Below the pieces are notes generated by a model that ran no database searches, was not told the DNA's origin, and worked only from the letters and a program-made list of their open reading frames with translations. A program made the position numbers and the translations under genes. Shown piece by piece: positions 1 to 8,144 of a stretch of DNA of 64,000 nucleotides; within the stretch, counting starts at the first letter, position 1, and each line of letters starts with the position of its first letter. The DNA comes from Vreelandella glaciei (lineage in GTDB: Bacteria; Pseudomonadota; Gammaproteobacteria; Pseudomonadales; Halomonadaceae), in assembly GCF_013415125.1 (NCBI RefSeq), contig NZ_JACCDE010000026.1, positions 17,235 to 81,234 of the forward strand. The letters run 5' to 3'.

Positions 1-1
1 A

Positions 2-1186
2 AGCGGCAAAGCCCTGCTGGACGTATGGATGAGCCACGGCGACAAGGTCGCCGAAGCGCCCGCTGAATTCACCGTGACCGCCTCCACGCCGAGCTGCCCG
101 ATTGCCGCCATGGCCTGGGAAGAGAGGCAGTTCTACGGCGTACAGTTCCACCCGGAAGTGACCCACACCCTGCAGGGCCAGCGCATTCTTGAGCACTTCG
201 TGCTGGATATCTGCAAAGCCGAAAAGCTGTGGACGCCTGCACAAATCATCGAAGACCAGGTACAGCGCGTACGCGAGCAAGTCGGCGACCGCCACGTACT
301 GCTCGGCCTCTCCGGCGGTGTAGATTCTTCCGTAGTTGCCGCACTGCTGCACAAAGCGATTGGCACCCAGCTGACCTGCGTGTTCGTGGATAACGGCCTG
401 CTGCGTAAAGCGGAAGGCGACCAGGTAATGGAAACCTTCGCCAAGCACATGGGCGTGAAGGTGATCCGCGTAGACGCCGAAGACCTGTTCCTCGGCAAGC
501 TGAAGGGCGAGAAAGACCCGGAAGCCAAGCGCAAAATCATCGGCAACACCTTCATCGACGTATTCGATGAAGAAGCCAGCAAGATCGATGGCGTCGAGTT
601 CCTGGCCCAGGGCACCATCTACCCGGACGTGATTGAATCCGCTGCCTCTAAAACCGGCAAAGCGCACGTGATCAAATCCCACCACAACGTCGGTGGCCTG
701 CCGGAAACCATGAAGCTCAAGCTGGTCGAGCCGCTGCGCGAACTGTTTAAAGACGAAGTGCGCAAACTCGGCCTGGAACTCGGCCTGCCCTACGATATGG
801 TGTACCGCCACCCGTTCCCCGGCCCCGGCCTGGGCGTGCGTATTCTGGGTGAAGTGAAAAAAGACTACGCCGACATCCTGCGCGATGCCGACGCTATCTT
901 CATCGAAGAACTACGCGCCTCCGGCTGGTACGAAAAAACCAGCCAAGCTTTCGCCGTGTTCCTGCCGGTGAAATCGGTAGGTGTCGTCGGCGACGGCCGC
1001 CGCTACGAATGGGTCATCGCGCTACGCGCGGTAGAAACCATCGACTTCATGACCGCCCGCTGGGCGCACCTGCCCTATGAGCTGCTGGAGAAGGTTTCTA
1101 ATCGGATTATCAATGAGTTGGAAGGGGTTTCGCGGGTTACTTATGATGTCTCCAGCAAGCCGCCTGCTACTATTGAGTGGGAGTGA
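2..1186 (+). CDS. guaA: GMP synthase (glutamine-hydrolysing), 5' end outside window
   Basis: Converts XMP to GMP with ATP and glutamine in the cytoplasm. The visible 394 codons hold the end of the class I glutamine amidotransferase domain ([11 protein letters not shown] carries the catalytic His and Glu), the PP-loop of the ATP pyrophosphatase domain (LSGGVDSS) and the conserved dimerisation tail ending PPATIEWE. Roughly 130 N-terminal residues are missing because the window starts inside the gene. The frame is open and looks functional. The last third is partly duplicated at 17388-17490, so this 3' end may have been an integration site. No downstream partner on the same strand is seen. Confidence 0.97.
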   Translation, partial: SGKALLDVWMSHGDKVAEAPAEFTVTASTPSCPIAAMAWEERQFYGVQFHPEVTHTLQGQRILEHFVLDICKAEKLWTPAQIIEDQVQRVREQVGDRHVLLGLSGGVDSSVVAALLHKAIGTQLTCVFVDNGLLRKAEGDQVMETFAKHMGVKVIRVDAEDLFLGKLKGEKDPEAKRKIIGNTFIDVFDEEASKIDGVEFLAQGTIYPDVIESAASKTGKAHVIKSHHNVGGLPETMKLKLVEPLRELFKDEVRKLGLELGLPYDMVYRHPFPGPGLGVRILGEVKKDYADILRDADAIFIEELRASGWYEKTSQAFAVFLPVKSVGVVGDGRRYEWVIALRAVETIDFMTARWAHLPYELLEKVSNRIINELEGVSRVTYDVSSKPPATIEWE

Positions 1187-1250
1187 GTATTTAACTGATT
1201 GATTTTAAAATTGAATAGGTTGCTTATTTTATATCGTTAATGGCCTTTTT

Positions 1251-1277
1251 CATGGCACGTTAAAATAACGTGCCATG
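1251..1277. repeat. Perfect 12-bp inverted repeat downstream of guaA
   Basis: CATGGCACGTTA and its exact reverse complement are separated by three A residues. The hairpin lies between the ends of the converging guaA and ATPase genes. No T-run follows the stem on either strand, so it is not a textbook intrinsic terminator. It may still stop transcription or mark an island edge. Confidence 0.6.
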
Positions 1278-1338
1278 ATACATGTACTGATACCATGATG
1301 ATTATCAACTAGGTGCCTTCATGGTATCCCACAGAGAC

Positions 1339-2817
1339 TTATTTATTAGTAGCGTCCCTTAATATGATGTTGCTTACCATATCTGAGCCAAGGAAGTCGA
1401 TCAGCATGTTTGAATTTTCAAGATCTTTTTCTGTAAGTGCTCCGATTGCCTGCCCAACCACGACCTCCCAGGGTTTTTTGCATCCGACGATTGCACAGAT
1501 TAGCTGACGGATCTTTTTGATCTTCTTGTGTCGTAGGCGGTCGACCGATCTGAATAGTTCTTCAATCAAAGTAATGTCGCTGTGTGACGGGTTGTCTTTT
1601 GCCCATTTTGTTGCTGCAGTGACTAAGCCCTCCCAAGTCGTATCCATCACAGCAAGACATGAATCAGTCAGAAGAGCATTTTCGATTGCGTAGCATTGCA
1701 GGCGGTAGCGTTCGAGAGGAAAGCGATGTTCGAGAGGCTGGTTAACAATACCGTCGCCGTCGCGAAGGGAAAATGCGATCGGGTTGTCGTAGAGTGTGCG
1801 GAGCAAGTTGATGCAGAAAGTTTCTAGTTCGCCCTGCTGGTCGACGCTACCGGCTAGTACCGGAAAGACGTTGATCTGGCCCTGCGATGTTCGAGCTGCT
1901 TGCTGCCAGACGCGTTCATCATCCTCTCCTTCGAGTATCAATGCTGCGTCATCGCTAAGCGAAAGCGAGAGAGGGTGCCCAAAGAACGGAGCAATCTTAC
2001 GAAGCTCGGTACTTGCCAGCTTAAGTTTGACCGTATCTACCGAGAAGCTTTTGGTACCGATAGACACATATGGTGAGGCAGCTAGAGAGCAGACTAGCGG
2101 AGAGCTGTGTGTGGAGAGACATACAGCGATACTATCTTCGTAGTCCTTGAACTCGTCAAGCATAGCAATAATTAGCTTGCCAAGACGTGCTTGAAGGTCA
2201 GGGTGGAGATGCACGTCCGGCTCGTCAAGTAGGAGTACGTTGAACTTCGCAGGGTCTATTGTATCGAAAAAGTATAGAATCTCAGCGGCCAGCGCTACAG
2301 CTTCTGATTCGCCGCTGCTAATTTTATCAGGGGAGATTATTTGGCCATTGGTAAGTGAGCGAAACTCAAAATCGGCTTGACCTATTTCAAGTGAGATATT
2401 AGTGAGGAGTTGGTTTACTTTGCTCAGCCGGTCTGTGTGAAAATTGCGTTTTGGATCATTCCGAATTTCCGGCGTGTTGGCGAGTCGACGCAAGTAAATT
2501 GTCTCAGCTTCGCGGAACAGCATTGCCGAAGCGGCTTTGAAGTTGTCGGCTTGGTTAACAGCCCTTGTACTCCGTAACCATTCGGGGTCGTCATTCATAT
2601 TTGTGAAAACGCTCCCATTACGCTTAAATGACCCAGCCCGTTCCGGACTGACATAGCGAACGTAAAAATGGTTTTTATCTTGGTTAACTCTATCCTCAAT
2701 GTCACGTAGGAAGCGGCTCTTTCCTGAGCCGTTTCGACCCATGATTATATTAATGTTGTTAAGGTAGTAGAGCTTAGCGGTCTGCCCCATCAATTCTCTT
2801 ACTTTCAAAGTGATCAC
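1339..2817 (-). CDS. AAA ATPase with C-terminal TOPRIM/DUF4435-like region (OLD-like)
   Basis: A 492-residue ATPase of the RecF/OLD type. Walker A is GRNGSGKS at residues 27-34. An ABC-like signature SSGES lies at 167-171, Walker B with DEP at 198-200, and a switch histidine in STHSSP at about 235-240. After the ATPase comes EGEDDERV (296-303) and then an RDGDG motif, the order expected of a TOPRIM-type acidic site as in OLD nucleases or the DUF4435 half of PARIS-type defence proteins. The likely role is a DNA- or RNA-acting defence ATPase, but the nuclease assignment is inference from two short motifs. It lies next to guaA, transcribed towards it, with an AT-rich unknown gene upstream on the same strand. 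Confidence 0.75.
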   Translation of the reverse strand: MITLKVRELMGQTAKLYYLNNINIIMGRNGSGKSRFLRDIEDRVNQDKNHFYVRYVSPERAGSFKRNGSVFTNMNDDPEWLRSTRAVNQADNFKAASAMLFREAETIYLRRLANTPEIRNDPKRNFHTDRLSKVNQLLTNISLEIGQADFEFRSLTNGQIISPDKISSGESEAVALAAEILYFFDTIDPAKFNVLLLDEPDVHLHPDLQARLGKLIIAMLDEFKDYEDSIAVCLSTHSSPLVCSLAASPYVSIGTKSFSVDTVKLKLASTELRKIAPFFGHPLSLSLSDDAALILEGEDDERVWQQAARTSQGQINVFPVLAGSVDQQGELETFCINLLRTLYDNPIAFSLRDGDGIVNQPLEHRFPLERYRLQCYAIENALLTDSCLAVMDTTWEGLVTAATKWAKDNPSHSDITLIEELFRSVDRLRHKKIKKIRQLICAIVGCKKPWEVVVGQAIGALTEKDLENSNMLIDFLGSDMVSNIILRDATNK

Positions 2818-3063
2818 CCTCTAAATTATTTTCTATATATTGTATCTGACACTACGGTGCCCTGTGTGTCTCTTATTGTTTACTATTTCGCTACAGGGTT
2901 TAGGTAAGTTAGCGCTCCAGCGTGACCGCATAATTGAGCTATCCAGGCTGGCTATTTCGTCGGGAAATAGATGAGATGGGCTAGACCCCATCAAGGTGCC
3001 GACTAGTTTTTTTAGGAGTGGTCTTGAATACTATAATTTCTAATTAATTGATATTTATTGTGA
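2818..3063. other. Intergenic gap between ATPase and AT-rich gene
   Basis: A 246-bp AT-rich stretch. It holds a 7-bp inverted repeat (CTATTTC/GAAATAG near 2952-2971) but no recognisable gene. It is long for two genes in one operon, so the ATPase probably has its own promoter here. Confidence 0.4.
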
Positions 3064-4506
3064 CTATTTAGTTACTTGCGGCCCCGTTCTATAGCTTAAA
3101 ACGGGGGTTTTTCTTTCATTAAAATATAGCTTTAAACTTAGAATTCGCGTTGTAGGATCTTTCTTCTCTATCCAGTCTAGACATAGTGTCAGTAAATTCC
3201 AAGCATTAATGATGCTAATTTTTTTATCTTTGACAGGTAGAGAAAACTCATGCTTAACTATAATCCCAGATTGTAAGTGCTCAAAGCGACAGAAAATAGC
3301 GTTTTCTATAATGTCTGTTTCAATGCTCCGCAATGATGTATAGGCCCAGATTCCAAATTCAATAGCGAATACTTCTAGCTCTGTATTACTTTGAATGGCT
3401 TCGATATTGACAGTGTCAGTTAACTGACCGTGCCTTTCACATTCAGTGAGCGTTCTTCGGAGAGTAGTAAGGCAGAGTTGGCTAGAAATAACCGTTGTTG
3501 GATAGCTTATGTTGAGAGCTAAAGATGGCTCTTTTTCCAAGCGGTTAGTCATTACTTTGATATTGGTCTGATAACCCGAACTGATAGATAAATCTCGAAA
3601 TTTGTTAAGAGTTTCAGGAGCATAAATATCATCTAAAGACTCCAAAATAACTATATGCCCCACAATTGAGCCAAGAAATTCTGCTGCCTCTTCATATTCA
3701 TTTTGTTTGTTAGGATCCCAGCGTTGGGGATTTTTTAGGGAGTGATGACGTAGCTTTCCTCGCAAAAGAACTAGAATTTTTATCTTCTCTTCAATGGAAA
3801 TGTTCTTGTTAAATAAGCCTTCTAAATGTTTCGATTGCGAAACATTGTTAGGTTGGATATTTGATATCGATTGCTTTAAGGCTTCAATGAATGTGTTGTT
3901 TTTAGTTAGAAGTTCAACCTGCTGTGCAGTTTTTGTTTTTCCGTCGCAATAACGAGTTTCCAGAAATAGGAACATATTGTTGTACGAATCTACATAGCGT
4001 CCTGCTTCATAAGCTATACGACCTTCGCGGAAATGTGACGAGGACTCGATACGTGATTTTTCTATTGAACTAACACAAAATGCTCGACCTATTTGTTCAA
4101 AATCACATGCTGAGTTGAGCGCATCCTTTTGTGTGCGGCGAAAAGAATTGATATGAATATGTTCTTGCTCATCTGGGTTTTCCGCGTGAAATTGTATTTC
4201 GTAGTTGTCAAAATCTAAATCAAATATTTGAAGTCCACTTATGACAGTTTGCCAATTAGTTATTTGCTTGATAGCTAAAATGGCATAGCCGCCGTCATTG
4301 ATTGTTAGTGTAGGGGGTTTTCTAGGTTCAACTGGCTTTAAAAGTTTTGGCGCTTTTTCAATTTCAACTTTTTGGTACGAAATGCAGACCTTATTAACAA
4401 TATTATCTTTTCGATCCAAGTGAAAAGATGTGTTGCCAATTTTTATCGGCCAGCTTTCGGAGACTTCAATATAGTTTTTTACATCAAACGCTATTGTGAT
4501 AACCAT
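3064..4506 (-). CDS. AT-rich 480-residue protein of unknown function
   Basis: Not recognised. The protein has no clear signal peptide or membrane segments. The middle part (about 140-290) is helical and charged, and includes a GRIAYEAGRYVDSYNNMF stretch that looks like a repeat-type helix pair. Cys and His are scattered without an obvious metal motif. Base composition is visibly lower in GC than guaA and most other genes here, which suggests recent transfer. The next gene on the same strand is the OLD-like ATPase, 246 bp downstream. The two may form one defence locus, but nothing in this protein itself proves that. Confidence 0.7.
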   Translation of the reverse strand: MVITIAFDVKNYIEVSESWPIKIGNTSFHLDRKDNIVNKVCISYQKVEIEKAPKLLKPVEPRKPPTLTINDGGYAILAIKQITNWQTVISGLQIFDLDFDNYEIQFHAENPDEQEHIHINSFRRTQKDALNSACDFEQIGRAFCVSSIEKSRIESSSHFREGRIAYEAGRYVDSYNNMFLFLETRYCDGKTKTAQQVELLTKNNTFIEALKQSISNIQPNNVSQSKHLEGLFNKNISIEEKIKILVLLRGKLRHHSLKNPQRWDPNKQNEYEEAAEFLGSIVGHIVILESLDDIYAPETLNKFRDLSISSGYQTNIKVMTNRLEKEPSLALNISYPTTVISSQLCLTTLRRTLTECERHGQLTDTVNIEAIQSNTELEVFAIEFGIWAYTSLRSIETDIIENAIFCRFEHLQSGIIVKHEFSLPVKDKKISIINAWNLLTLCLDWIEKKDPTTRILSLKLYFNERKTPVLSYRTGPQVTK

Positions 4507-4771
4507 ATGTTATTTTACCTTTTTATGCTTGTTCACTATTTTCTGTTAGGGGTTTATTGTTCTTAATAAAAATGAGGCTGTGATAAATAATTGCTTTCAG
4601 TTAATGTTTAGCTAAGAAGCTATAATACTTTAAATGTACCATTAACTCTAAGCACATCTTTATTGCGATCTAGCTCTATCTTATTTACTTTTCTCTCATG
4701 GCATCCTTGAACGCTTGGTTCGAGATGGTTTGGAGACGCAATGAGTAGAAGTACATAAGCAGCGGGTAGCC
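4507..4771. other. AT-rich intergenic stretch, nothing recognised
   Basis: This lies upstream of the 480-residue gene and downstream of a decayed antitoxin-like gene. It presumably holds the promoter of the AT-rich gene, but no clear box could be picked with confidence. Confidence 0.3.
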
Positions 4772-4934
4772 TCAAATTTCCAAGGTTAATTTAGCAAAAC
4801 GGCGCGGACAAGATTTGAGACGTTCCTCTATCACTGCCGCGCTCGCCTGTTTCAATCGCGCTTGAGCTGGCCACTGCGCGCAAAATGCGCTCGCGGGAAA
4901 CGATGACTTTATCCGTTGGGATATTACGATTCAT
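4772..4934 (-). pseudogene. Frameshifted small antitoxin-like gene
   Basis: Reading from an ATG at 4934 gives a start MNRNIPTDKVIVSRE followed by LRAVASSSAIETGE, a pattern seen in short antitoxin-like proteins with a central SSxAIETGE segment. The frame then runs into other sequence, while the next frame continues sensibly with VIEERLKS up to a stop at 4772. One small indel therefore seems to have broken the gene. The sequence just upstream (4936-4990) reads as a gene tail ending SIMEAIDLL, possibly the lost partner. The assignment rests on pattern resemblance only. Confidence 0.45.
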
Positions 4935-5015
4935 TACAACGCTCCTAGAGCAGATCGATAGCTTCCATTATAGAAGTAACATCGCTGGGGTGTCTTGCCC
5001 GATCCCTAAAGGTAG

Positions 5016-5315
5016 TTAATCAGGCAAAAAATAAGAGACGATATCCATCTCTTTATGAGGAATGCCGATTATCTCAATGCACCCTTGGCCAATCAGGTAA
5101 AAGATAACGTGCTGGCCCTGGGGGTAGCTGTAATAACCTTCGCTGATGTCAGAGCGATACTTCCCCAGTCGGGGATTTTCTGCCAGCCAGTGAAACCGTT
5201 TTTCAAAATTCTTTAGATAAGTATTCCGTTGGCTCTTGCCCCATTGCCACTCTGTATAACGGCCAATATCTTTTAAATCGTCTCTTGCCCTTGGTGTGAT
5301 ATGAAACGTAGGCAT
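5016..5315 (-). CDS. parE: ParE/RelE-family toxin
   Basis: A 99-residue protein of usual ParE length. It has the RelE-fold start (FHITPRARDDLKDIGRYT), the core ENPRLGKYRSDI and the C-terminal IEIIGIPHKEMD strand. ParE toxins poison DNA gyrase, RelE toxins cleave mRNA; the pairing with a ParD-type antitoxin favours ParE. The start codon sits at the end of the upstream antitoxin gene (the two meet at position 5315), as expected for a co-translated pair. Both read on the minus strand, away from the fic gene. Confidence 0.9.
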   Translation of the reverse strand: MPTFHITPRARDDLKDIGRYTEWQWGKSQRNTYLKNFEKRFHWLAENPRLGKYRSDISEGYYSYPQGQHVIFYLIGQGCIEIIGIPHKEMDIVSYFLPD

Positions 5316-5563
5316 TACGTCTCTCTATCTAAATCGTTGATTAATGAATCCATTGAGAAATCGTCCACGAATTCACCGGCTCTAGCTTGCTCGGCGCCTT
5401 GGGCTAGATGAGTACGTAGCGCCTCTAATTTGCTTTTGCGTTCCTCCATGGCGCGCAACGCATCCCGCACAACCTCACTAGCGGAGCCGTAGCGACCGCT
5501 AGAGACTTCGTTTCTGATAAAGACTTCCCAGTGCTCCCCTAGGCTAAGGCTGGTCGTAGCCAT
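5315..5563 (-). CDS. parD: ParD-family antitoxin
   Basis: An 82-residue ribbon-helix-helix antitoxin. It begins MATTSLSLGEHWEVFI and contains the ParD signature GRYGSASEVVRDALR, then a charged helix and an acidic tail that should bind ParE. The frame is open further upstream, but the ATG at 5563 has an AGGAAG ribosome site and matches the family start. ParD proteins normally repress their own promoter. The same 5' end and upstream region recur as a remnant at 8701. Confidence 0.9.
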   Translation of the reverse strand: MATTSLSLGEHWEVFIRNEVSSGRYGSASEVVRDALRAMEERKSKLEALRTHLAQGAEQARAGEFVDDFSMDSLINDLDRET

Positions 5564-5706
5564 GATTTTCTTCCTATATTCAAAAGTAACAAATATGAAT
5601 ATAGGCGGGGCTGACAAAAAAGACAAGAGTCTTAACTTGTTCGGTCTGCTGAGTATTTCTACTGCTTATCCCACTCTTATTACCCTTAAAAGTCCTCTGA
5701 CTAGCC

Positions 5707-5772
5707 TATGAGCCGAATATAAACCATAATCGGCTCATAATATGATCTGAATAGGCGGATTGATCGGCTCAT
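5707..5772 (+). promoter_or_regulatory. fic operator: inverted TGAGCCGA sites plus a third site over the start codon
   Basis: TATGAGCCGA (5707-5716) and TCGGCTCATA (5730-5739) form a perfect 10-bp inverted repeat with a 13-bp spacer. A third TCGGCTCAT (5764-5772) runs into the fic ATG. A TATGAT-like -10 lies between the second and third sites. The layout fits repression by a dimeric regulator, possibly Fic itself through its C-terminal winged helix. The same operator is kept in remnants at 8814-8846 and 26008-26040. Confidence 0.65.
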
Positions 5773-6883
5773 GTATATCTGGGAACAGCGCAACTGGCCG
5801 CATTTTGAGTGGGATGAAGCCGTTCTTCGGCCTACGCTGGATGCCGTGCGGTTACTGCAGGGCAGGGTGTTGGGTAAAACTGAGGCTGTCCACGGTCAGG
5901 CCGATCTGGAAGTGGAGATGGATGCACTGATCCAGAACGCTATTCGTACCAGCGAAATCGAAGGTGAGCGCCTGGACGTTGGCTCAGTGAGGTCTTCCGT
6001 TGCTCGCCAGTTGGGTTTGGAGCAGGCCGGTGTCTCCGCCAGAACAACACCTGAATCTGAAGCGCTGGTCGAGCTATTGCTGCAATCCACGCATCAATTG
6101 GATGAGCCGCTTTCTCAGGAACAGTTGTGCCTCTGGCAATCCATGCTTTTTGTGCAAGGCCCCGGCGTGCTTGGCAATGTACGTGTAGGCGAGCTGCGTG
6201 GCGATCACTCCATGCAAGTGGTGTCGGGGCGGCTTGATCGGCCTACCGTTCATTTTGAAGCTCCGCCCCGTGGGCAGTTGGAGGCTGAGCTGGATGCCTT
6301 TATTACTTGGTTCAACCAGCCGCCTCAGGGGCTTGATGGGCTGGTTCGCGCTGGCATAACCCATCTATGGTTGATTACCTTGCACCCCTTTGATGATGGT
6401 AATGGGCGCGTTACCCGCGCGGTGACAGACCGTGCGCTGGCGCAAGCAGAGCGGCAATCCGTGCGCTTCTATTCCTTGAGCGCGGCCATTATGTCGCGCC
6501 GCAATGCTTACTACGATCACCTCGAAAGTGCTCAGAAGGGCAGCCTCGATATTACGCCGTGGTTGTTGTGGTTTCTGGACACGCTGAAAGAGGCGCTTGA
6601 GCAGGCGCTGTTAAGAATCGACCGTGTGTTAATGAAAGCCACCTTCTGGCAGCGACATGTCACCACCGTACTGAATGAACGGCAAATCAAGGTGCTGAAC
6701 CGCTTATTGGATGCAGCAGGGGAGGAGTTTGAGCAGGGCATCAACGCGCGTAAGTACCAATCGTTGGCCAAAGTGAGTAAAGCCACAGCCACGCGGGATT
6801 TGGCTGAGCTGCTGGAAAAAGGCTGCCTTTCCAAGCTACCCGGCGGTGGGCGCAGCACTCGTTACTCCGTGGTGGTGGGCTAG
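5771..6883 (+). CDS. Fic-family AMP-transferase (DUF4172 N-terminus, C-terminal winged helix)
   Basis: A 370-residue Fic protein. Fic enzymes transfer AMP or other phosphate-containing groups onto target proteins. The Fic motif HPFDDGNGR (205-213) is intact, with the catalytic His and the anion-binding GNGR. An inhibitory SEIEGE motif at 61-66 makes it a self-inhibited class II Fic. The N-terminus (YIWEQRNWPHFEW) is DUF4172. Residues about 320-365 (KATATRDLAELLEKGCL, then GGGRSTRY) look like a winged helix that could bind DNA. The gene is divergent from parDE and its promoter carries a symmetrical operator. Start at ATG 5771. Pieces of fic recur at 21070 and 26070. Confidence 0.93.
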   Translation: MYIWEQRNWPHFEWDEAVLRPTLDAVRLLQGRVLGKTEAVHGQADLEVEMDALIQNAIRTSEIEGERLDVGSVRSSVARQLGLEQAGVSARTTPESEALVELLLQSTHQLDEPLSQEQLCLWQSMLFVQGPGVLGNVRVGELRGDHSMQVVSGRLDRPTVHFEAPPRGQLEAELDAFITWFNQPPQGLDGLVRAGITHLWLITLHPFDDGNGRVTRAVTDRALAQAERQSVRFYSLSAAIMSRRNAYYDHLESAQKGSLDITPWLLWFLDTLKEALEQALLRIDRVLMKATFWQRHVTTVLNERQIKVLNRLLDAAGEEFEQGINARKYQSLAKVSKATATRDLAELLEKGCLSKLPGGGRSTRYSVVVG

Positions 6884-6916
6884 GGCTGCCTGTTGAGAAC
6901 TATAGGTTCCAAGGGG

Positions 6917-7225
6917 TCAGTCAGAGACGCCCTCGCAATTGTCGTGATACAGCGGGGCATCGGTGCCCAACGCTAGGTGCTTGGTGGCGCTGTTGTAGTA
7001 GAAGTGGCCGGACTCGGCGCGTGAAAGTGCATAGTCGCCGCACACTCCATAGCCCTTGTTGACTTGCTTCAGGTGCGAGATTTCAGCGGGTGTTTGACTG
7101 TTGAGGCGTTCCGATATAGTCGCGGCGATGTGGGCATCACGCTGGGCCTCGGAATAGGCCTGGCTGCCGAATACCAGGCCAGCAACGGCTAAAATGGCGA
7201 CGACGGGAATCCATAGATTATGCAT
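6917..7225 (-). CDS. Small exported protein of unknown function
   Basis: 102 residues with an N-terminal hydrophobic stretch (IPVVAILAVAGLVFG) that is a signal peptide or single anchor. It is followed by a helical charged part and a C-terminal GYGVCGDYALSRAESGHFYYN segment with two Cys (CGDYA and NCEG) that could form a disulphide. No family was recognised. It converges with fic and stands alone, with its own start at ATG 7225. Confidence 0.65.
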   Translation of the reverse strand: MHNLWIPVVAILAVAGLVFGSQAYSEAQRDAHIAATISERLNSQTPAEISHLKQVNKGYGVCGDYALSRAESGHFYYNSATKHLALGTDAPLYHDNCEGVSD

Positions 7226-7465
7226 AGCGTGTCCAGTGAGAGGATATAAAAGTGCATGAACTCGGTAGAAAAATTATTTAGCTGGATAATAACTTTTTGC
7301 CCAGCCAATTTCATTGGTTGGCGAGTAGTTGGTTGACACAAGGATCCGCGCCAACCTTACGACACTAAATTGCTTTATGTAGTGGTTCACTGATTCCGGA
7401 TACCCATCGCCCCAGCACGATGCCATCGCCCTATACACATGCCAAGGCGCGCCTCAACGCGCAGG

Positions 7466-7580
7466 CAGCGAAGCGTTATTGGGCTGGCTGCGTGAGGTGC
7501 TGAGTGATGAGCAAATTGCTGAAGCGATCGGCTTGGCGCTAGATGAAGTGGTTAAACTGCGCACTGAAGGTAAGCGCTGA
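7466..7580 (+). pseudogene. C-terminal remnant of Rpn-family nuclease/transposase
   Basis: The frame EALLGWLREVLSDEQIAE continues to a terminal LRTEGKR and a stop at 7580. This is the usual tail of Rpn (PD-(D/E)XK recombination-promoting nuclease) proteins, with the GLSxEQIAEATGL-type end. The nuclease domain is absent. The same tail closes a longer remnant at 22368-22724, and the two share the join GCGAAGCGTTATTGGGCTGG, so one is probably a copy of the other. Confidence 0.7.
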
Positions 7581-7620
7581 CCTGCTTTCATTTACGTATT
7601 CCCGCTTCACACATAAAACG

Positions 7621-7655
7621 AAAGGGCAGTCCAAATGACTGCCCTTTCTGTATTT
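7621..7655 (+). terminator. Intrinsic terminator-like hairpin
   Basis: AAAGGGCAGTC pairs perfectly with GACTGCCCTTT around a CAAAT loop, followed by CTGTATTT. It sits behind the Rpn tail and probably ended the original Rpn transcript. Symmetry makes it usable from both sides. Confidence 0.7.
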
Positions 7656-7814
7656 GGTTGCTGAGGATGGCAGGCATCCCCATACCATGAAAGCCCCCAG
7701 CGTCAGGTTAAGTGTTGCACCTACTGATACTCTTTCTTAAATTTTTATTAGGGAATTAAAAGAGACACTTGGGTCTATCTATTTAGATGAACGCGGCAAG
7801 CATATGAACTGCTG
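7656..7814. other. Intergenic, no gene recognised
   Basis: About 160 bp between the Rpn terminator and the palindrome. It contains AT-rich sequence (7736-7760) that may hold the promoter of the HicA-like/HTH pair. No coding pattern was seen. Confidence 0.35.
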
Positions 7815-7846
7815 CCTCAATGGTTGTCAATTGACAACCATTGAGG
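7815..7846. promoter_or_regulatory. Perfect 32-bp palindrome before the HicA-like/HTH gene pair
   Basis: Sixteen bases (CCTCAATGGTTGTCAA) are followed directly by their exact reverse complement, centred between 7830 and 7831. The site ends 25 bp before the ATG at 7872. Such symmetry so close to a start fits an operator for a dimeric repressor, probably the HTH protein encoded second in the pair. A hairpin acting on the mRNA leader is the alternative. Confidence 0.7.
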
Positions 7847-7871
7847 GGGGCTTCATACTCAGAGGCAAATA

Positions 7872-8141
7872 ATGACTCGTCCATCACATCCGAAAAAAGA
7901 GATCGAAACTGCCCTCAAACATGCGGAAGCGGAGGGCTGGAGAGTTGAAGTCGGCGGTAGTCACGCCTGGGGCAAGATTTACTGTCCCTATAATGATGAT
8001 GAATGCCGCTGCGGTGAGTTTTGTATCGCGAGCGTGTGGAGTACACCGAAAAATCCCGGCAGCCACGCCCGGGCAATTCGGAGAGTGGTGGACAAGTGCT
8101 CGACCCACAAGCGTCGAGACGAAGCGGAGCCGGAGGATTGA
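7872..8141 (+). CDS. HicA-like small protein, candidate toxin
   Basis: 89 residues. The segment EGWRVEVGGSHAWGKIYCP resembles the HicA double-stranded-RNA-binding fold, where a Gly-Ser-His motif carries the catalytic His. A CRCGEFC cluster and a basic RAIRRVVDKCSTHKRR tail follow, giving a Cys-rich centre unlike classic HicA and possibly binding metal. The stop is 3 bp before the start of the next gene, so the two are co-transcribed. Candidate function: mRNA-targeting toxin. This is inferred from the short motif and the gene pairing, and a non-toxin role is possible. Confidence 0.6.
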   Translation: MTRPSHPKKEIETALKHAEAEGWRVEVGGSHAWGKIYCPYNDDECRCGEFCIASVWSTPKNPGSHARAIRRVVDKCSTHKRRDEAEPED

Positions 8142-8144
8142 AGA

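Noticed and set aside
133..618. Long open frame antisense to guaA
   Set aside because: It is a by-product of GC-rich codon use in guaA; the peptide is Ser/Arg-rich with no family pattern.
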